This document shows positions 42,382 to 50,939 of a stretch of 64,000 nt of DNA, in pieces. A program made the translations under genes and the position numbers. The DNA comes from JAXLXE01 sp046328115 (GTDB taxonomy: Bacteria; Chloroflexota; UBA6077; JACCZL01). The stretch spans positions 2,480,001 through 2,544,000 of the forward strand of contig JAXLXE010000001.1 of NCBI GenBank assembly GCA_046328115.1. Reading direction: 5' to 3'. The notes under the pieces were generated by a model. It ran no database searches and was not told the origin of the DNA. It worked only from the letters and a program-made list of their open reading frames with translations. Each line of letters opens with the position of its first letter. Positions within the stretch are counted from its first letter, which is position 1.

Positions 42382-43185
42382 ATGGCTGTTAACGACCGCA
42401 ACACGGAGCCGCGTCACCGGACGTCGCCGCGCCCGAACCTTTCGCTCAATCGCGCGGCGCGCCGCGGCCAGCGCACTGAGGATGAGCGCCTCCTCGTTCG
42501 TCCAACCGCGGAGCAGGCCGCCTTCACCCACACGGATCCATGGCGCGTCCTCCGGATCACCGGTGAGTTCGTGGCCGGGTTCGACGCGTTGGCGGACCTC
42601 GGCGCGGCGGTAACCATCTTCGGCTCCGCCCGCGTCCCAGCCACCGACCCTCAGTACGATCTCGCTGTGGCCGTTGCGCGGCGTCTGGGCAAGGCCGGCT
42701 TTTCCATCATCACCGGCGGTGGTCCCGGCATTATGGAGGCCGCCAACAAAGGCGCGCGCGAGGCGGGTGCACGCTCCGTTGGCTGCGCCATTGAGCTGCC
42801 GCGAGAACAGGGCGTCAATGAATATGTTGACGACGTCGTCAACTTTCGGTACTTCTTCGTGCGGAAGACCATGTTCGTCAAATACGCAGAGGCGTTCGTG
42901 ATCTTCCCGGGCGGATTCGGCACGCTCGATGAGCTCTTCGAGGCGCTCACTCTGATCCAGACAGAGAAGATCCGCCATTTCCCCGTGGTCCTGGTGGGGC
43001 ATGACTACTGGGATGGCCTCCTCTCGTGGATCAGGGAGACGGTTCTGGCAGAGGGGAAGGTGAGCGAAAAGGACCTGGACCTGCTGGCCTGCAGCGACGA
43101 CCCCGCCGAGATCGAGCACATCATCATTGAGAACGTGAAGCAGCAACGTTCGCTGCTGTCTACCGACGAGACCATCCGCGACTAG
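42382..43185 (+). CDS. LOG-family protein (TIGR00730)
   Basis: Lysine-decarboxylase-like Rossmann protein, 267 aa from ATG 42382. The nucleotide motif GGGPGIMEAANKGA and the diagnostic PGGFGTLDELFEALTLIQT are complete. Family members hydrolyse nucleoside 5'-monophosphates; plant and some bacterial ones (LOG) release cytokinins. A disordered N-terminal extension of about 40 Arg-rich residues precedes the fold. The start is uncertain: GTG 42361 is also in frame. An out-of-frame seven-codon ORF (ATG 42369, peptide MAVPDGC) has the better GGGGGTG site and overlaps ATG 42382. Confidence 0.85.
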   Translation: MAVNDRNTEPRHRTSPRPNLSLNRAARRGQRTEDERLLVRPTAEQAAFTHTDPWRVLRITGEFVAGFDALADLGAAVTIFGSARVPATDPQYDLAVAVARRLGKAGFSIITGGGPGIMEAANKGAREAGARSVGCAIELPREQGVNEYVDDVVNFRYFFVRKTMFVKYAEAFVIFPGGFGTLDELFEALTLIQTEKIRHFPVVLVGHDYWDGLLSWIRETVLAEGKVSEKDLDLLACSDDPAEIEHIIIENVKQQRSLLSTDETIRD

Positions 43186-43228
43186 CGTCGGCCGGTTTGG
43201 CCAAAACAAGGGATAAGGGAGTGGGACC

Positions 43229-44008
43229 ATGCCCAAGATCGAGCGATACAGTCACGGGACGCCATCCTGGACGGACCTCGCCACCACCGACGATGAAGGC
43301 GCGGTCGCCTTCTACTCGGCGCTCTTCGGATGGAAGGACAACCCCGTTCCAATGGGGCCCAACGCCTTCTACCACATGTTTGAGCTGAACGGTGTGTCCG
43401 TGTCCGCCATGCGAGTGTTGGAGCCCGCTGAGCGAGAGATGGGCGTGCCCCCACACTGGACCACGTACTTCTCCGTGGACAACGTGGACGAAGCCACCGA
43501 GCGCGCTGCCGCGGCGGGAGGGACAGTGGTGATGCCCTGCACGGACGTCTTCGACGCGGGCCGGATGTCGATGGTGCAGGACCCACAGGGTGCCTATTTC
43601 GCTCTCTGGCAGGCCAAGACACACATCGGGAGCGGCCTGAAGAACGAGCCCGGGACCATCGGCTGGACCGAGCTCATGACCAGCGATCTCGCGGCGGCCA
43701 GCTCCTTCTACGAGAAGACGTTGGGCGTGACCTCCAGCAAGATGGGGGACATGGACTACACGCTGTTGAACGTGGGCGCAGAATCCGTGGCCGGCGCCAT
43801 GGGCATCACGGCCGAGATGGGGCCCATCCCGCCGCACTGGGCTACCTACTTCCAGGTGGCAAGCGTGCGCGCGGCGGCGGAGAAGGCCACGGGCCTCGGG
43901 GCAACGGTCATCGCCGGTCCCATGGAGGTGCCGGGCGTCACCTGGTTCGCCGTGCTAGACGATCCGCAGGGGGGGAAGTTCGGAATCATCGGCCCAGAGA
44001 ACGGCTAG
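43229..44008 (+). CDS. VOC-family protein with two glyoxalase domains
   Basis: 259 aa made of two repeated vicinal-oxygen-chelate modules (about 1-130 and 135-259): each has W(T)(D/E)L.T.D...A..FY...(F/L)G, then HW.TYF.V and D.QG..F..(W/I). It resembles the mycobacterial CFP-30B antigen family. Metal ligands expected at the end of the fourth strand are not all obvious, so a binding rather than catalytic role is possible. GGGAGTGGGACC precedes the ATG. It follows the LOG gene by 43 bp on the same strand. Confidence 0.85.
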   Translation: MPKIERYSHGTPSWTDLATTDDEGAVAFYSALFGWKDNPVPMGPNAFYHMFELNGVSVSAMRVLEPAEREMGVPPHWTTYFSVDNVDEATERAAAAGGTVVMPCTDVFDAGRMSMVQDPQGAYFALWQAKTHIGSGLKNEPGTIGWTELMTSDLAAASSFYEKTLGVTSSKMGDMDYTLLNVGAESVAGAMGITAEMGPIPPHWATYFQVASVRAAAEKATGLGATVIAGPMEVPGVTWFAVLDDPQGGKFGIIGPENG

Positions 44009-44034
44009 CTCATCGCCCCGGCGCCGCGCTGGAG

Positions 44035-44919
44035 CTACCCCCCGCTCACCAGCGCGGCGCCGGCCACGATCAGCATGATTCCGAACCACTGCCAGGGCGA
44101 CAGTCGCTCGCCCAGGAACGCCATCGAAAGTCCCGCCAGGAACAACGGGCTGGTCCCGGCGATCGGCGTCACCACGGCTACGGTACCCACCTGCAGCGCG
44201 AAGAACTGAAGCCCAAACGCCACCACGTCAGATAGGAACGCCATGACGGCGGCCATGAGCAGGCTACGCCGAGTGACGGACGTGAGCAGGACCGCGCCGT
44301 GCTGGTACTTCTGGCTCGACGCAACCACGGCGGACATCACGATGGTGGGCACCAGGATCCGCAGCCAGACCGTCTGAAGCACGGTCAGGCTGGTGACGCC
44401 AATCTTCCAGATCACGAAGCTGAACGACCAGCAGGACACCGCGCCTAGCACCAGCAGGACGCCCGCGCGGCTGATCTTCGAATGGCGCCATCGGTCTGGT
44501 CGCCCGTTCAGCAACGAGGCGCCGACGACGATCACGGTGGCCCCAGTGACCGCCGCGAACCCCGGACGCTCGCCCAGGAGGACCGTTGCCACCAGGATCG
44601 TGCCGATCACGCTGAGCTGCGTGATGGCGTACGCGATGGAGACGTCCAGGCGGACGATCGCACGGGTGTACATGCTCCAGGCCGCAACCGGGCCTAAGAA
44701 CCCGCCCACGATAACCCACGGCACGGCCGGGTCCATCTTGAACTCGCGCCAGCCACCGGTCACCAGGGCGATCGCGCTCAAGATGCCCAGCGAGACGGGC
44801 CAGCGGATCGCCAGGAACAGCGTGGGCGGCAGCGACGTGACGGCCTTCTTGGCAGCAACCTGGGACAACGCCAGAAACAGCGCGGCCAGGAACGCCAGAA
44901 CCTCCGCGGGCAGGCCCAC
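44035..44919 (-). CDS. EamA/DMT-superfamily transporter
   Basis: Drug/metabolite transporter, 294 aa, ten predicted membrane helices in two EamA halves (about 5-137 and 150-292). The second half ends with the typical VVTPIAGTSPLFLAGLSMAFLGERLSPWQW. GTG start; no ribosome-binding site recognised. Exports or imports an unknown metabolite. It may share a transcript with the upstream HMA-like gene (47 bp between them). Confidence 0.85.
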   Translation of the reverse strand: MGLPAEVLAFLAALFLALSQVAAKKAVTSLPPTLFLAIRWPVSLGILSAIALVTGGWREFKMDPAVPWVIVGGFLGPVAAWSMYTRAIVRLDVSIAYAITQLSVIGTILVATVLLGERPGFAAVTGATVIVVGASLLNGRPDRWRHSKISRAGVLLVLGAVSCWSFSFVIWKIGVTSLTVLQTVWLRILVPTIVMSAVVASSQKYQHGAVLLTSVTRRSLLMAAVMAFLSDVVAFGLQFFALQVGTVAVVTPIAGTSPLFLAGLSMAFLGERLSPWQWFGIMLIVAGAALVSGG

Positions 44920-44966
44920 GCGCTACCGCGAGCGACCGCTGAGCCGGGGCGACGTCGCGGGACGGA

Positions 44967-45236
44967 TCAAACGGGAGCCGTGACGACCACGTGGGCCGGG
45001 TAACCGATCTCCGCGAGCGCTTCCACGAGTCGCTCCGTGTCCAATACGGATGGATCCCGTTCCACGCGCACGCGCCCCGTCCTCTCGTCGATCTCGGCGT
45101 CTAACACCCCGGGCAGCATCCAGAGCTCCTGCGCCACCAGCGCCACGGCGGACGTCACGCAGCAGCTTGTCCCCACTGCCGGGCGATCGACGATGCCGGG
45201 TATGTCCAGCTCAGTCCACACGGCTTCCGCACTCAC
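44967..45236 (-). CDS. HMA-like small protein with a Cys-Cys pair
   Basis: 89 residues with the beta-alpha-beta-beta-alpha-beta pattern of a heavy-metal-associated domain (LPGVLDAEIDERTGRVRVERD, then LVEALAEIGYPA). The usual C-x-x-C loop is replaced by TSCCVTSA, a vicinal Cys pair. It may bind a thiophilic metal or mercury-like ion, or have lost metal binding. GTG 45236 lies 6 nt after TAGGAT (45243-45248), so it is likely leaderless. The EamA transporter gene follows. Confidence 0.65.
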   Translation of the reverse strand: MSAEAVWTELDIPGIVDRPAVGTSCCVTSAVALVAQELWMLPGVLDAEIDERTGRVRVERDPSVLDTERLVEALAEIGYPAHVVVTAPV

Positions 45237-45242
45237 GGCGTA

Positions 45243-45248
45243 ATCCTA
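45243..45248 (-). promoter_or_regulatory. -10 hexamer of a leaderless gene
   Basis: TAGGAT on the minus strand, 6 nt before GTG 45236. Confidence 0.55.
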
Positions 45249-45473
45249 CAACGCCTGGTCAAAGGCCATCCCATGCCGCCTCGGCGCGCGGCCGCGTACC
45301 CAATACCCGGCACCGGGACGGCAGGCGCGTTGCTGGCCTCCTCCTAACGGGCGGATAAACCACGCCCGCGACCAGCGCTCGCCGGGCACTCGCCGGCCGG
45401 AGTCGTCAAGGCGACGGCGGTCGCGGGTGCTCGGGACGACCACCGACCCGATACCAGGCCGACAAAGACCCAC

Positions 45474-46247
45474 CTATCGAGCGGTCATACCGCCGTCGAT
45501 GGTGATCACTTCGCCCGTGACGAACGCCGAAACGTCCGACGCCAGGTACACGGCCAGCGAGCCGATCTCATCCGGCCTCCCGAAGCGGCGTTGGGGCACG
45601 ATTCGTAGCGCGTGCTTCGCCACCTCTGGGTCCGCTTGCAGGCTCGCCGTCATGTCCGTGGCGATGTACCCCGGCGCAATCGCGTTCACCCGCACGCCGT
45701 ACCGTGCCCACTCAACCGCCAGGGCCCGCGAGAGCTGCGACACCGCCGCCTTGCTAGCGCAGTACCCCACCACCCCCGGCACGCCCATCTCGCCAAACGC
45801 GGACGACATGTTGATAACGACCCCGCCACCGCGCTTGATCATCGCCGGCCCGAACGCCCGGCACCCGTAGAACACCCCATTCACGTTGGTGTCCATCAGC
45901 CGCTGCCATTCCGCCGGGTCAGTCTCCGCGAGCGGCGACTCCACGACGATGCCCGCGTTGTTCACCAGCACGTCCGGGACGCCGAGTGCGTCGGCGACCA
46001 GCTCGGCGAGCGCACTGACCGAGTCCCAGCTCGTGACGTCGCACGCAACAGGGACGGCTCGCCGACCCAGCGCCGTGACATCGTCCACCACGCCCCGCAG
46101 GCCGTCCAGCGAGCGGGCCGTCACGGCCACGTCCGCCCCCGCCGCCGCCAGCGCCACGGCCACCGCCCGGCCAAGCCCACGGCTCGCCCCGGTCACCACC
46201 GCCACCCTGTTGAGGAGGGGCGGCACGTTCTCGACACGATTGCTCAT
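45474..46247 (-). CDS. Short-chain dehydrogenase/reductase
   Basis: Classical SDR, 257 aa. Cofactor motif TGASRGLG, NNAG, catalytic Ser in NMSSAFG and YCASK, then the C-terminal ITIDGG of 3-oxoacyl-ACP reductase-like members. Fully conserved, so active. ATG 46247 has no ribosome-binding site; TACACC ends 7 nt before it, a near-match to the leaderless arrangement seen elsewhere. Divergent from the membrane protein gene at 46300. Substrate unknown. Confidence 0.9.
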   Translation of the reverse strand: MSNRVENVPPLLNRVAVVTGASRGLGRAVAVALAAAGADVAVTARSLDGLRGVVDDVTALGRRAVPVACDVTSWDSVSALAELVADALGVPDVLVNNAGIVVESPLAETDPAEWQRLMDTNVNGVFYGCRAFGPAMIKRGGGVVINMSSAFGEMGVPGVVGYCASKAAVSQLSRALAVEWARYGVRVNAIAPGYIATDMTASLQADPEVAKHALRIVPQRRFGRPDEIGSLAVYLASDVSAFVTGEVITIDGGMTAR

Positions 46248-46288
46248 GCCGTCTGGTGTACACGGCAAGTACGTCCCGCGGCCAGCGC

Positions 46289-46294
46289 TACACT
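46289..46294 (+). promoter_or_regulatory. -10 hexamer of a leaderless gene
   Basis: TACACT, 5 nt before GTG 46300. Confidence 0.55.
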
Positions 46295-46299
46295 GAGCC

Positions 46300-46968
46300 G
46301 TGCACCAGGACAGGGATCACAAGGCGCGATTTCTCGGTCTACGTGAGCCCGCCGTGGCCCTGAGCGACTTTGCCCTGGCGGCGCTCAACGCCTTCCTCAC
46401 CTGGCGCGTGTGGCAGCACATTCACGGCCCGCCCGCTTCTCGCATCGCGTGCGTCCTGTTCTTTGGCTCCGGCGTCACGGGCCCCCTGCTGGGCGGTCTC
46501 GTGCACGGCTGGCTGGACCCCACGGGCGCGTCCGCGCGGCGTCTCTGGACCGCCACGCTGCTGAGCGTCGGCGTGACTGGCTTCGCCACGGAGCTTGCGG
46601 CCATCGAGGCCGCGATGCTCACCAGACCAAACGTCGCGCGCGCAGTCGCCCTTGGAAAGCTCACGGTCTACGGATGGCTCGCGTCGCGGGTCACCCAGAA
46701 CTTCGCCCTGGCCATCGGCAGCTCGGCCGTTGCTGCCACCAGCCTCCTGCTCGGCCTCACGCGGCTGGCCCGGACCGTCCGGGCGCCGGGTGCCGCGGTG
46801 GGACTCGTCGGCGTCCTGCTGGCGTTCTTAGCCGCCGCTATCCAGGCCACGCGGTTCTCACTCCACTCCCGACTGGCCGACCACAACACCCTCTACCACC
46901 TCATCCAGGGAGGGGCCATGCTCGTCCTCTACCGATCGGCCCGCATGCTGCTGGCCGCGCGACCGTGA
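46300..46968 (+). CDS. Six- or seven-helix membrane protein, unknown (DUF6962-like)
   Basis: 222 aa with hydrophobic helices throughout; conserved-looking polar spots are HGWLD in the second loop, SRVTQNF, and DHNTLYHLIQGGAM near the end, where His residues inside a membrane helix may bind a metal or heme. I recognise no named function. GTG 46300 is leaderless with TACACT 5 nt upstream. Its stop overlaps the start of the FAD-oxidase gene by 4 nt (GTGA), so the two form an operon and may be a membrane partner with an oxidase. Confidence 0.7.
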   Translation: MHQDRDHKARFLGLREPAVALSDFALAALNAFLTWRVWQHIHGPPASRIACVLFFGSGVTGPLLGGLVHGWLDPTGASARRLWTATLLSVGVTGFATELAAIEAAMLTRPNVARAVALGKLTVYGWLASRVTQNFALAIGSSAVAATSLLLGLTRLARTVRAPGAAVGLVGVLLAFLAAAIQATRFSLHSRLADHNTLYHLIQGGAMLVLYRSARMLLAARP

Positions 46969-48359
46969 GCCCGATCCTCAACGACGTGCACTCGCGGCTC
47001 AACGAGACCCGCGTGGCGCGCGTGGTGCGACCGCGCACCGCCCCGGACCTGCAGCGCACTCTCCGATCACTCCCGCGGGGAAGCCACGTGAGCCTCGCTG
47101 GCGCCCGCCACGCCATGGGTGGTCAGCAGTTCGGCGAGAGCGCCATCCATGTGGACACCATGGCCATGACGGAGATCCTATCTCTTGATCCGGAACGGGG
47201 TATCGTGGACGTTCAGGCGGGTGTCACCTGGCCCCTCCTGATCCAGGGGCTCACCGGGCTTCAGGGGGACTCCCCAGGCACCTGGGGCATCGTCCAGAAG
47301 CAGACGGGCGCGGATGAGCTGACCCTGGGCGGCGCCCTCGCCGCGAACATCCATGGGCGCGGCCTTTCGCTGGGCCCCATCGTCGACGACGTGGAGTCGT
47401 TCACCCTGGTGGACCCCGACGGCGAATTGCGCGCTTGCAGCCGAACCGAGCATCCGGAGCTCTTCAGCCTCGCCATTGGTGGCTACGGCCTGTTTGGGAT
47501 CATCAGCACCGTGCAGCTCCGGCTGCGCCGACGGCGGAAGGTTCGCCGCGTCGTCGAGTTGATGGACGTGCGCGATGTCACGGCCGCCGTGGAGACCCGA
47601 ATCCGAGAAGGCTATCTGTTCGGCGATCTCCAGTTCTTCATCGACGAGCGGTCCGACGATTTCATGCGTCGCGGCATCTTCTCCTGCTACCTGCCCGTCC
47701 AAGATGACACGCCTATGCCCGCCGCCGAGCGCCAGCTTAGCTCGCAAGACTGGGCCCAGCTCATCACACTGGCGCACACTGACCGCGCCCGCGCGGTGGA
47801 GCTGTACGTCCAGTACTACCTCTCCAGCTCTGGACAGCTCTACTGGTCAGACACGCACCAGCTCAGCGAGTATCTGGACGGCTACCACCTCGCGCTGGAC
47901 GCCGCTACCGTTGCTCCGGTCCCCGGCTCAGAAATGATCAGCGAGCTCTACGTGCCCCGTGAGCGGCTTCCCGACTTCATGGAGCGCCTGCGCGCCGACT
48001 ACCAGCCAGGCCCCAGCCCCGTCATCTACGGAACCATCCGGTTCATCGAGCCGGACACGACCACCGTGCTCGCCTGGGCGCGCGAACGCTGGGCGTGCAT
48101 CGTCCTCAATCTCCACGTTGACCATTCGCCGGCGGGCATTGCGCTGGCGGCCGAGCGGTTCCGCCGACTGATCGATCACGCGCGTGCGCTGGGCGGCAGC
48201 TACTATCCCACATATCATCGCTGGGCCACCCGGGACCAGGTCCTGGCGTGCCATCCCGCATTCCCACGCTTCCTCGAACTGAAACGGCGGTACGACCCGC
48301 GCGGCGTGTTCCAGAGCACCTGGTATCGCCACCACGTGAAGCTGCTGGGAGGAACGTAG
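46965..48359 (+). CDS. FAD-linked oxidase (FAD_binding_4)
   Basis: VAO/PCMH-type flavoprotein, 464 aa. N-terminal FAD domain: SLAGARHAMGGQQF, the pyrophosphate region WGIVQKQTGADELTLGGALAANIHGRG with ANIHGRG contacting FAD, and AIGGYGLFGIISTVQLRL. The His in ANIHGRG is at the position often covalently linked to FAD. A C-terminal substrate domain ends with a BBE-like KRRYDPRGVFQSTWYR. Likely oxidises an alcohol, aldose or lactone. GTG overlaps the upstream membrane-protein stop. Confidence 0.85.
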   Translation: MSPILNDVHSRLNETRVARVVRPRTAPDLQRTLRSLPRGSHVSLAGARHAMGGQQFGESAIHVDTMAMTEILSLDPERGIVDVQAGVTWPLLIQGLTGLQGDSPGTWGIVQKQTGADELTLGGALAANIHGRGLSLGPIVDDVESFTLVDPDGELRACSRTEHPELFSLAIGGYGLFGIISTVQLRLRRRRKVRRVVELMDVRDVTAAVETRIREGYLFGDLQFFIDERSDDFMRRGIFSCYLPVQDDTPMPAAERQLSSQDWAQLITLAHTDRARAVELYVQYYLSSSGQLYWSDTHQLSEYLDGYHLALDAATVAPVPGSEMISELYVPRERLPDFMERLRADYQPGPSPVIYGTIRFIEPDTTTVLAWARERWACIVLNLHVDHSPAGIALAAERFRRLIDHARALGGSYYPTYHRWATRDQVLACHPAFPRFLELKRRYDPRGVFQSTWYRHHVKLLGGT

Positions 48360-48384
48360 CTCGCGCTGAGGATGGATTGAGCGC

Positions 48385-48390
48385 TACGAT
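48385..48390 (+). promoter_or_regulatory. Putative -10 hexamer (GCTACGAT type)
   Basis: TACGAT within GCGCTACGATGC, 51 nt before the MR/MLE gene; same octamer as at 21727-21734. Confidence 0.35.
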
Positions 48391-48441
48391 GCTACGCTCA
48401 GCCAACGAGTGGCTCGATCTGCCGGGCGAGGATTGCCGCGC

Positions 48442-49566
48442 ATGAAGATCACAGACATCGAGATCGTCAAACTCAATGGGCCGCCGCTCTCGCAGCCGGT
48501 CCGGCCGGCCTGGACGCCCGGCGGCAGCCGCCGTAGCCAGGACGCCACCCTGTTCAAGGTCAGCACGGACGAGGGCATCACCGGCTGGGGCGCCACCTAC
48601 GCCGGCGAGCTCCCCGGTGCGGTTGAGAGCTTCATGAAGCCAAAGCTCATCGGCGCGGACCCCTTCGCGCTCGAACAGCACGCCCGCATCTTCCGCAACG
48701 TCGGTGCCGCCTGGGGGCTGGAAATTGCCCTGTGGGACATCATCGGTAAGGCCTGTGGACAGCCCCTCTACAAACTGTGGGGCGGCGCCCGCGACCGCGT
48801 GCCTGGCTACGCGAGCTGCATGGAGATGCGCTCCGGCGAGCAGCGGGCGGAGGACGCCGCCGCCCGCCGCGCCGAGGGTTGGCGCGCCATCAAGCTGCGC
48901 CTCCACGCCAATACCATCAAAGAGGACATCGCCCAGGTAGAGGGTGTGCGCCGCGCCATGGGCAACGACTTCACCATTCTCGTAGACGCGAATCAGGCCC
49001 AGATTCCCGGCACACCCATGCCGGAGGAGGGGCCAGTCTGGACGTACGAGCGCGCGCTGCAGACTGCGCGTGAGCTTCAGCAGCTTGGCGTGTTCTGGCT
49101 GGAGGAGCCGCTGAACCGCTACGACTTCGAAGGCCTGGCCCGCTTGTGCGAAAACGTGGACATGTACATCTCCGGCGGAGAGAACAACCGCGGCCTTCAC
49201 GAGTTTCGCTGGCTCATCGAGCGCAACGTTTACGACGTGATCCAGCCAGAGTCCATGGTCTCAGAGACCATGTCTGGCCTGCGCAAGATCTGCTCCATGG
49301 CGGAGATGCACCGGAAGCTGGTGGCGCCCCACCACGGCGGCGGGGGCGTGGGACTGGCGGCCCACCTGCACCTGGCGTGTGCCGTGCCAAACTCCACGTA
49401 CTTCGAGATGCTGTGCGAGCCGCCCATCATGACCACAGACGATTTCCAGTGGTACCTCAAGGAGCCGCTCCGGGTGAACGCGGATGGCGACATCGTGGTA
49501 CCGTCCGGGCCCGGACTCGGGGTGGAGCCAGATCCAGATCTGGTGGCCCGTTATCGGGTAGGCTAG
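48442..49566 (+). CDS. MR/MLE enolase-superfamily enzyme
   Basis: Second mandelate racemase/muconate lactonizing family member, 374 aa. Lys151 and Arg153 in IKLRLH, Asp182 and Asn184 in LVDANQA, Glu221/222 in LEEPLN, Glu247 in SGGENN and His297 in APHHGGGG make up the active site. The KxR rather than KxK acid/base pair and the double His set it apart from the enzyme at 12192. Substrate probably a hydroxy acid or sugar acid. ATG preceded by GGCGAGGA. A two-subunit CoA-transferase follows 28 bp downstream, suggesting a catabolic operon ending in acyl-CoA. Confidence 0.85.
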   Translation: MKITDIEIVKLNGPPLSQPVRPAWTPGGSRRSQDATLFKVSTDEGITGWGATYAGELPGAVESFMKPKLIGADPFALEQHARIFRNVGAAWGLEIALWDIIGKACGQPLYKLWGGARDRVPGYASCMEMRSGEQRAEDAAARRAEGWRAIKLRLHANTIKEDIAQVEGVRRAMGNDFTILVDANQAQIPGTPMPEEGPVWTYERALQTARELQQLGVFWLEEPLNRYDFEGLARLCENVDMYISGGENNRGLHEFRWLIERNVYDVIQPESMVSETMSGLRKICSMAEMHRKLVAPHHGGGGVGLAAHLHLACAVPNSTYFEMLCEPPIMTTDDFQWYLKEPLRVNADGDIVVPSGPGLGVEPDPDLVARYRVG

Positions 49567-49594
49567 CCCGACCGGAGCAGCAGGGAGAGAGCGC

Positions 49595-50263
49595 GTGATC
49601 GATAAGATTGTCCGCGGGATGGACGAGGCCGTGGCAGACATCCGCGATGGCGCCACGTTGCTCATCGGCGGATTTGGCGGGGCTGGAGTCCCGTTTCAGC
49701 TAATCGACGCGGTGATTCGCACCGGAGCCCGAGACCTCACCATCGTGACCAATAACTCCGGTAACAATGAAGAGGGGATCGCGCTCTTTTTCAAGCACCG
49801 GCGCGCAAGCAAGCTCTGCTGCTCCTTCCCCGTGACGGCGACCTCCTACCACTTCCGCCAGGCATTCGAAGAAGGCGGCGTGGAGCTGGAGCTGATCCCC
49901 CAGGGGACGCTGGCGGAGCGCATCCGTGCGGCCGGCGCCGGAGTTGGCGGGTTCTATACCCCGACCGGTGTGGGCACGCTCGTGGCGGAAGGCAAGGAGA
50001 CGCGCCAGTTGGACGGCCGCACCTACGTACTCGAGCGTCCGCTCAAGGGAGATTTCGCCCTGGTTCGCGCGCACCGCGCCGACCGATACGGCAACCTGGC
50101 CTACAAGTTCGCCATGCGCAACTTCAATCCGGTCATGGCCACGGCCGCTACGACGGTCATCGCCGAGGTGGACCAGATCGTGGGAGAGGGCGAGATCGCC
50201 CCGGACGACGTGCACACGCCGGGCATTTACGTGGACCGCGTGGTGCAGATTGGCAACGGGTGA
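49595..50263 (+). CDS. 3-oxoacid CoA-transferase, subunit A
   Basis: Alpha subunit of a class I CoA-transferase (PcaI/ScoA/AtoD-like), 222 aa. Starts directly with DKIVRGMDEAVADIRDGATLLIGGFGGAG, the family signature, and continues with IPQGTLAERIRAAGAGVGGFYTPTGVGT. GTG start with GGGAGAG 5 nt upstream. Transfers CoA from a donor such as succinyl-CoA to a keto acid, together with subunit B, whose gene starts 16 bp downstream. Confidence 0.9.
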   Translation: MIDKIVRGMDEAVADIRDGATLLIGGFGGAGVPFQLIDAVIRTGARDLTIVTNNSGNNEEGIALFFKHRRASKLCCSFPVTATSYHFRQAFEEGGVELELIPQGTLAERIRAAGAGVGGFYTPTGVGTLVAEGKETRQLDGRTYVLERPLKGDFALVRAHRADRYGNLAYKFAMRNFNPVMATAATTVIAEVDQIVGEGEIAPDDVHTPGIYVDRVVQIGNG

Positions 50264-50279
50264 GGCGGGAGGACCGAAC

Positions 50280-50933
50280 ATGATGAAGCGACCCTGGACG
50301 CCTGATGAGATGGCGGAGCGCGTTGCCAACGCGCTGCCAGACGGCTCCTACGTAAACCTCGGCATTGGCATGCCCACGGCGGTGGCGGCCCACGTGCCAC
50401 CGGGCCGCGAGATCATCTACCACAGCGAGAACGGCATTCTGGGTATGGGGCCGCCCCCGGCGCCGGGCGACGAGGACCCAAACCTGGTCAACGCGGGCAA
50501 GCAACCGATCACGTTGATCCCCGGCGCGTCCATCTTCCACCACGCCGATTCGTTCGCCATGATCCGTGGCGGACACATCGACATCGCCGTGCTGGGTGGC
50601 ATGCAGGTCTCGGCACAGGGGGATCTGGCCAACTGGATCGTGGGTGGCCAGAAGCTCGGCAGCATCGGCGGCGCCATGGACCTGGCGGTTGGAGCCAAGC
50701 GGGTGTTCGTGATGATGCGCCACGTGGACAAGAGCGGAGATTTGAAAATCGTCGACCGCTGCACGTATCCACTCACGGGTGAGCGTTGCGTCTCAATGAT
50801 CTTCACCGACCTGGCCGTGATCGACGTGACGACGGAGGGCCTGGTTGCGCGCGAGCTCGCGCCTGGCCATTCCCTGGAGGACGTTCAGCGGGTCACCGGG
50901 CCCCGGCTGCGGATGGCGGTCGCCGTCGGCTAG
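50280..50933 (+). CDS. 3-oxoacid CoA-transferase, subunit B
   Basis: Beta subunit, 217 aa, with the catalytic Glu50 in the YHSENGILGMG motif that forms the acyl-CoA thioester intermediate. NLGIGMPTAVAAHVP and GGHIDIAVLGGMQVS match PcaJ/ScoB. ATG 50280 follows GGGAGG by 7 nt; the next codon is also ATG. Co-transcribed with subunit A and probably with the upstream MR/MLE gene. Confidence 0.9.
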   Translation: MMKRPWTPDEMAERVANALPDGSYVNLGIGMPTAVAAHVPPGREIIYHSENGILGMGPPPAPGDEDPNLVNAGKQPITLIPGASIFHHADSFAMIRGGHIDIAVLGGMQVSAQGDLANWIVGGQKLGSIGGAMDLAVGAKRVFVMMRHVDKSGDLKIVDRCTYPLTGERCVSMIFTDLAVIDVTTEGLVARELAPGHSLEDVQRVTGPRLRMAVAVG

Positions 50934-50939
50934 GCGGGG

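Noticed and set aside
36201..43200. CRISPR array near the Card1-like gene
   Set aside because: No direct repeats with regular spacers, and no cas genes, anywhere in the window.
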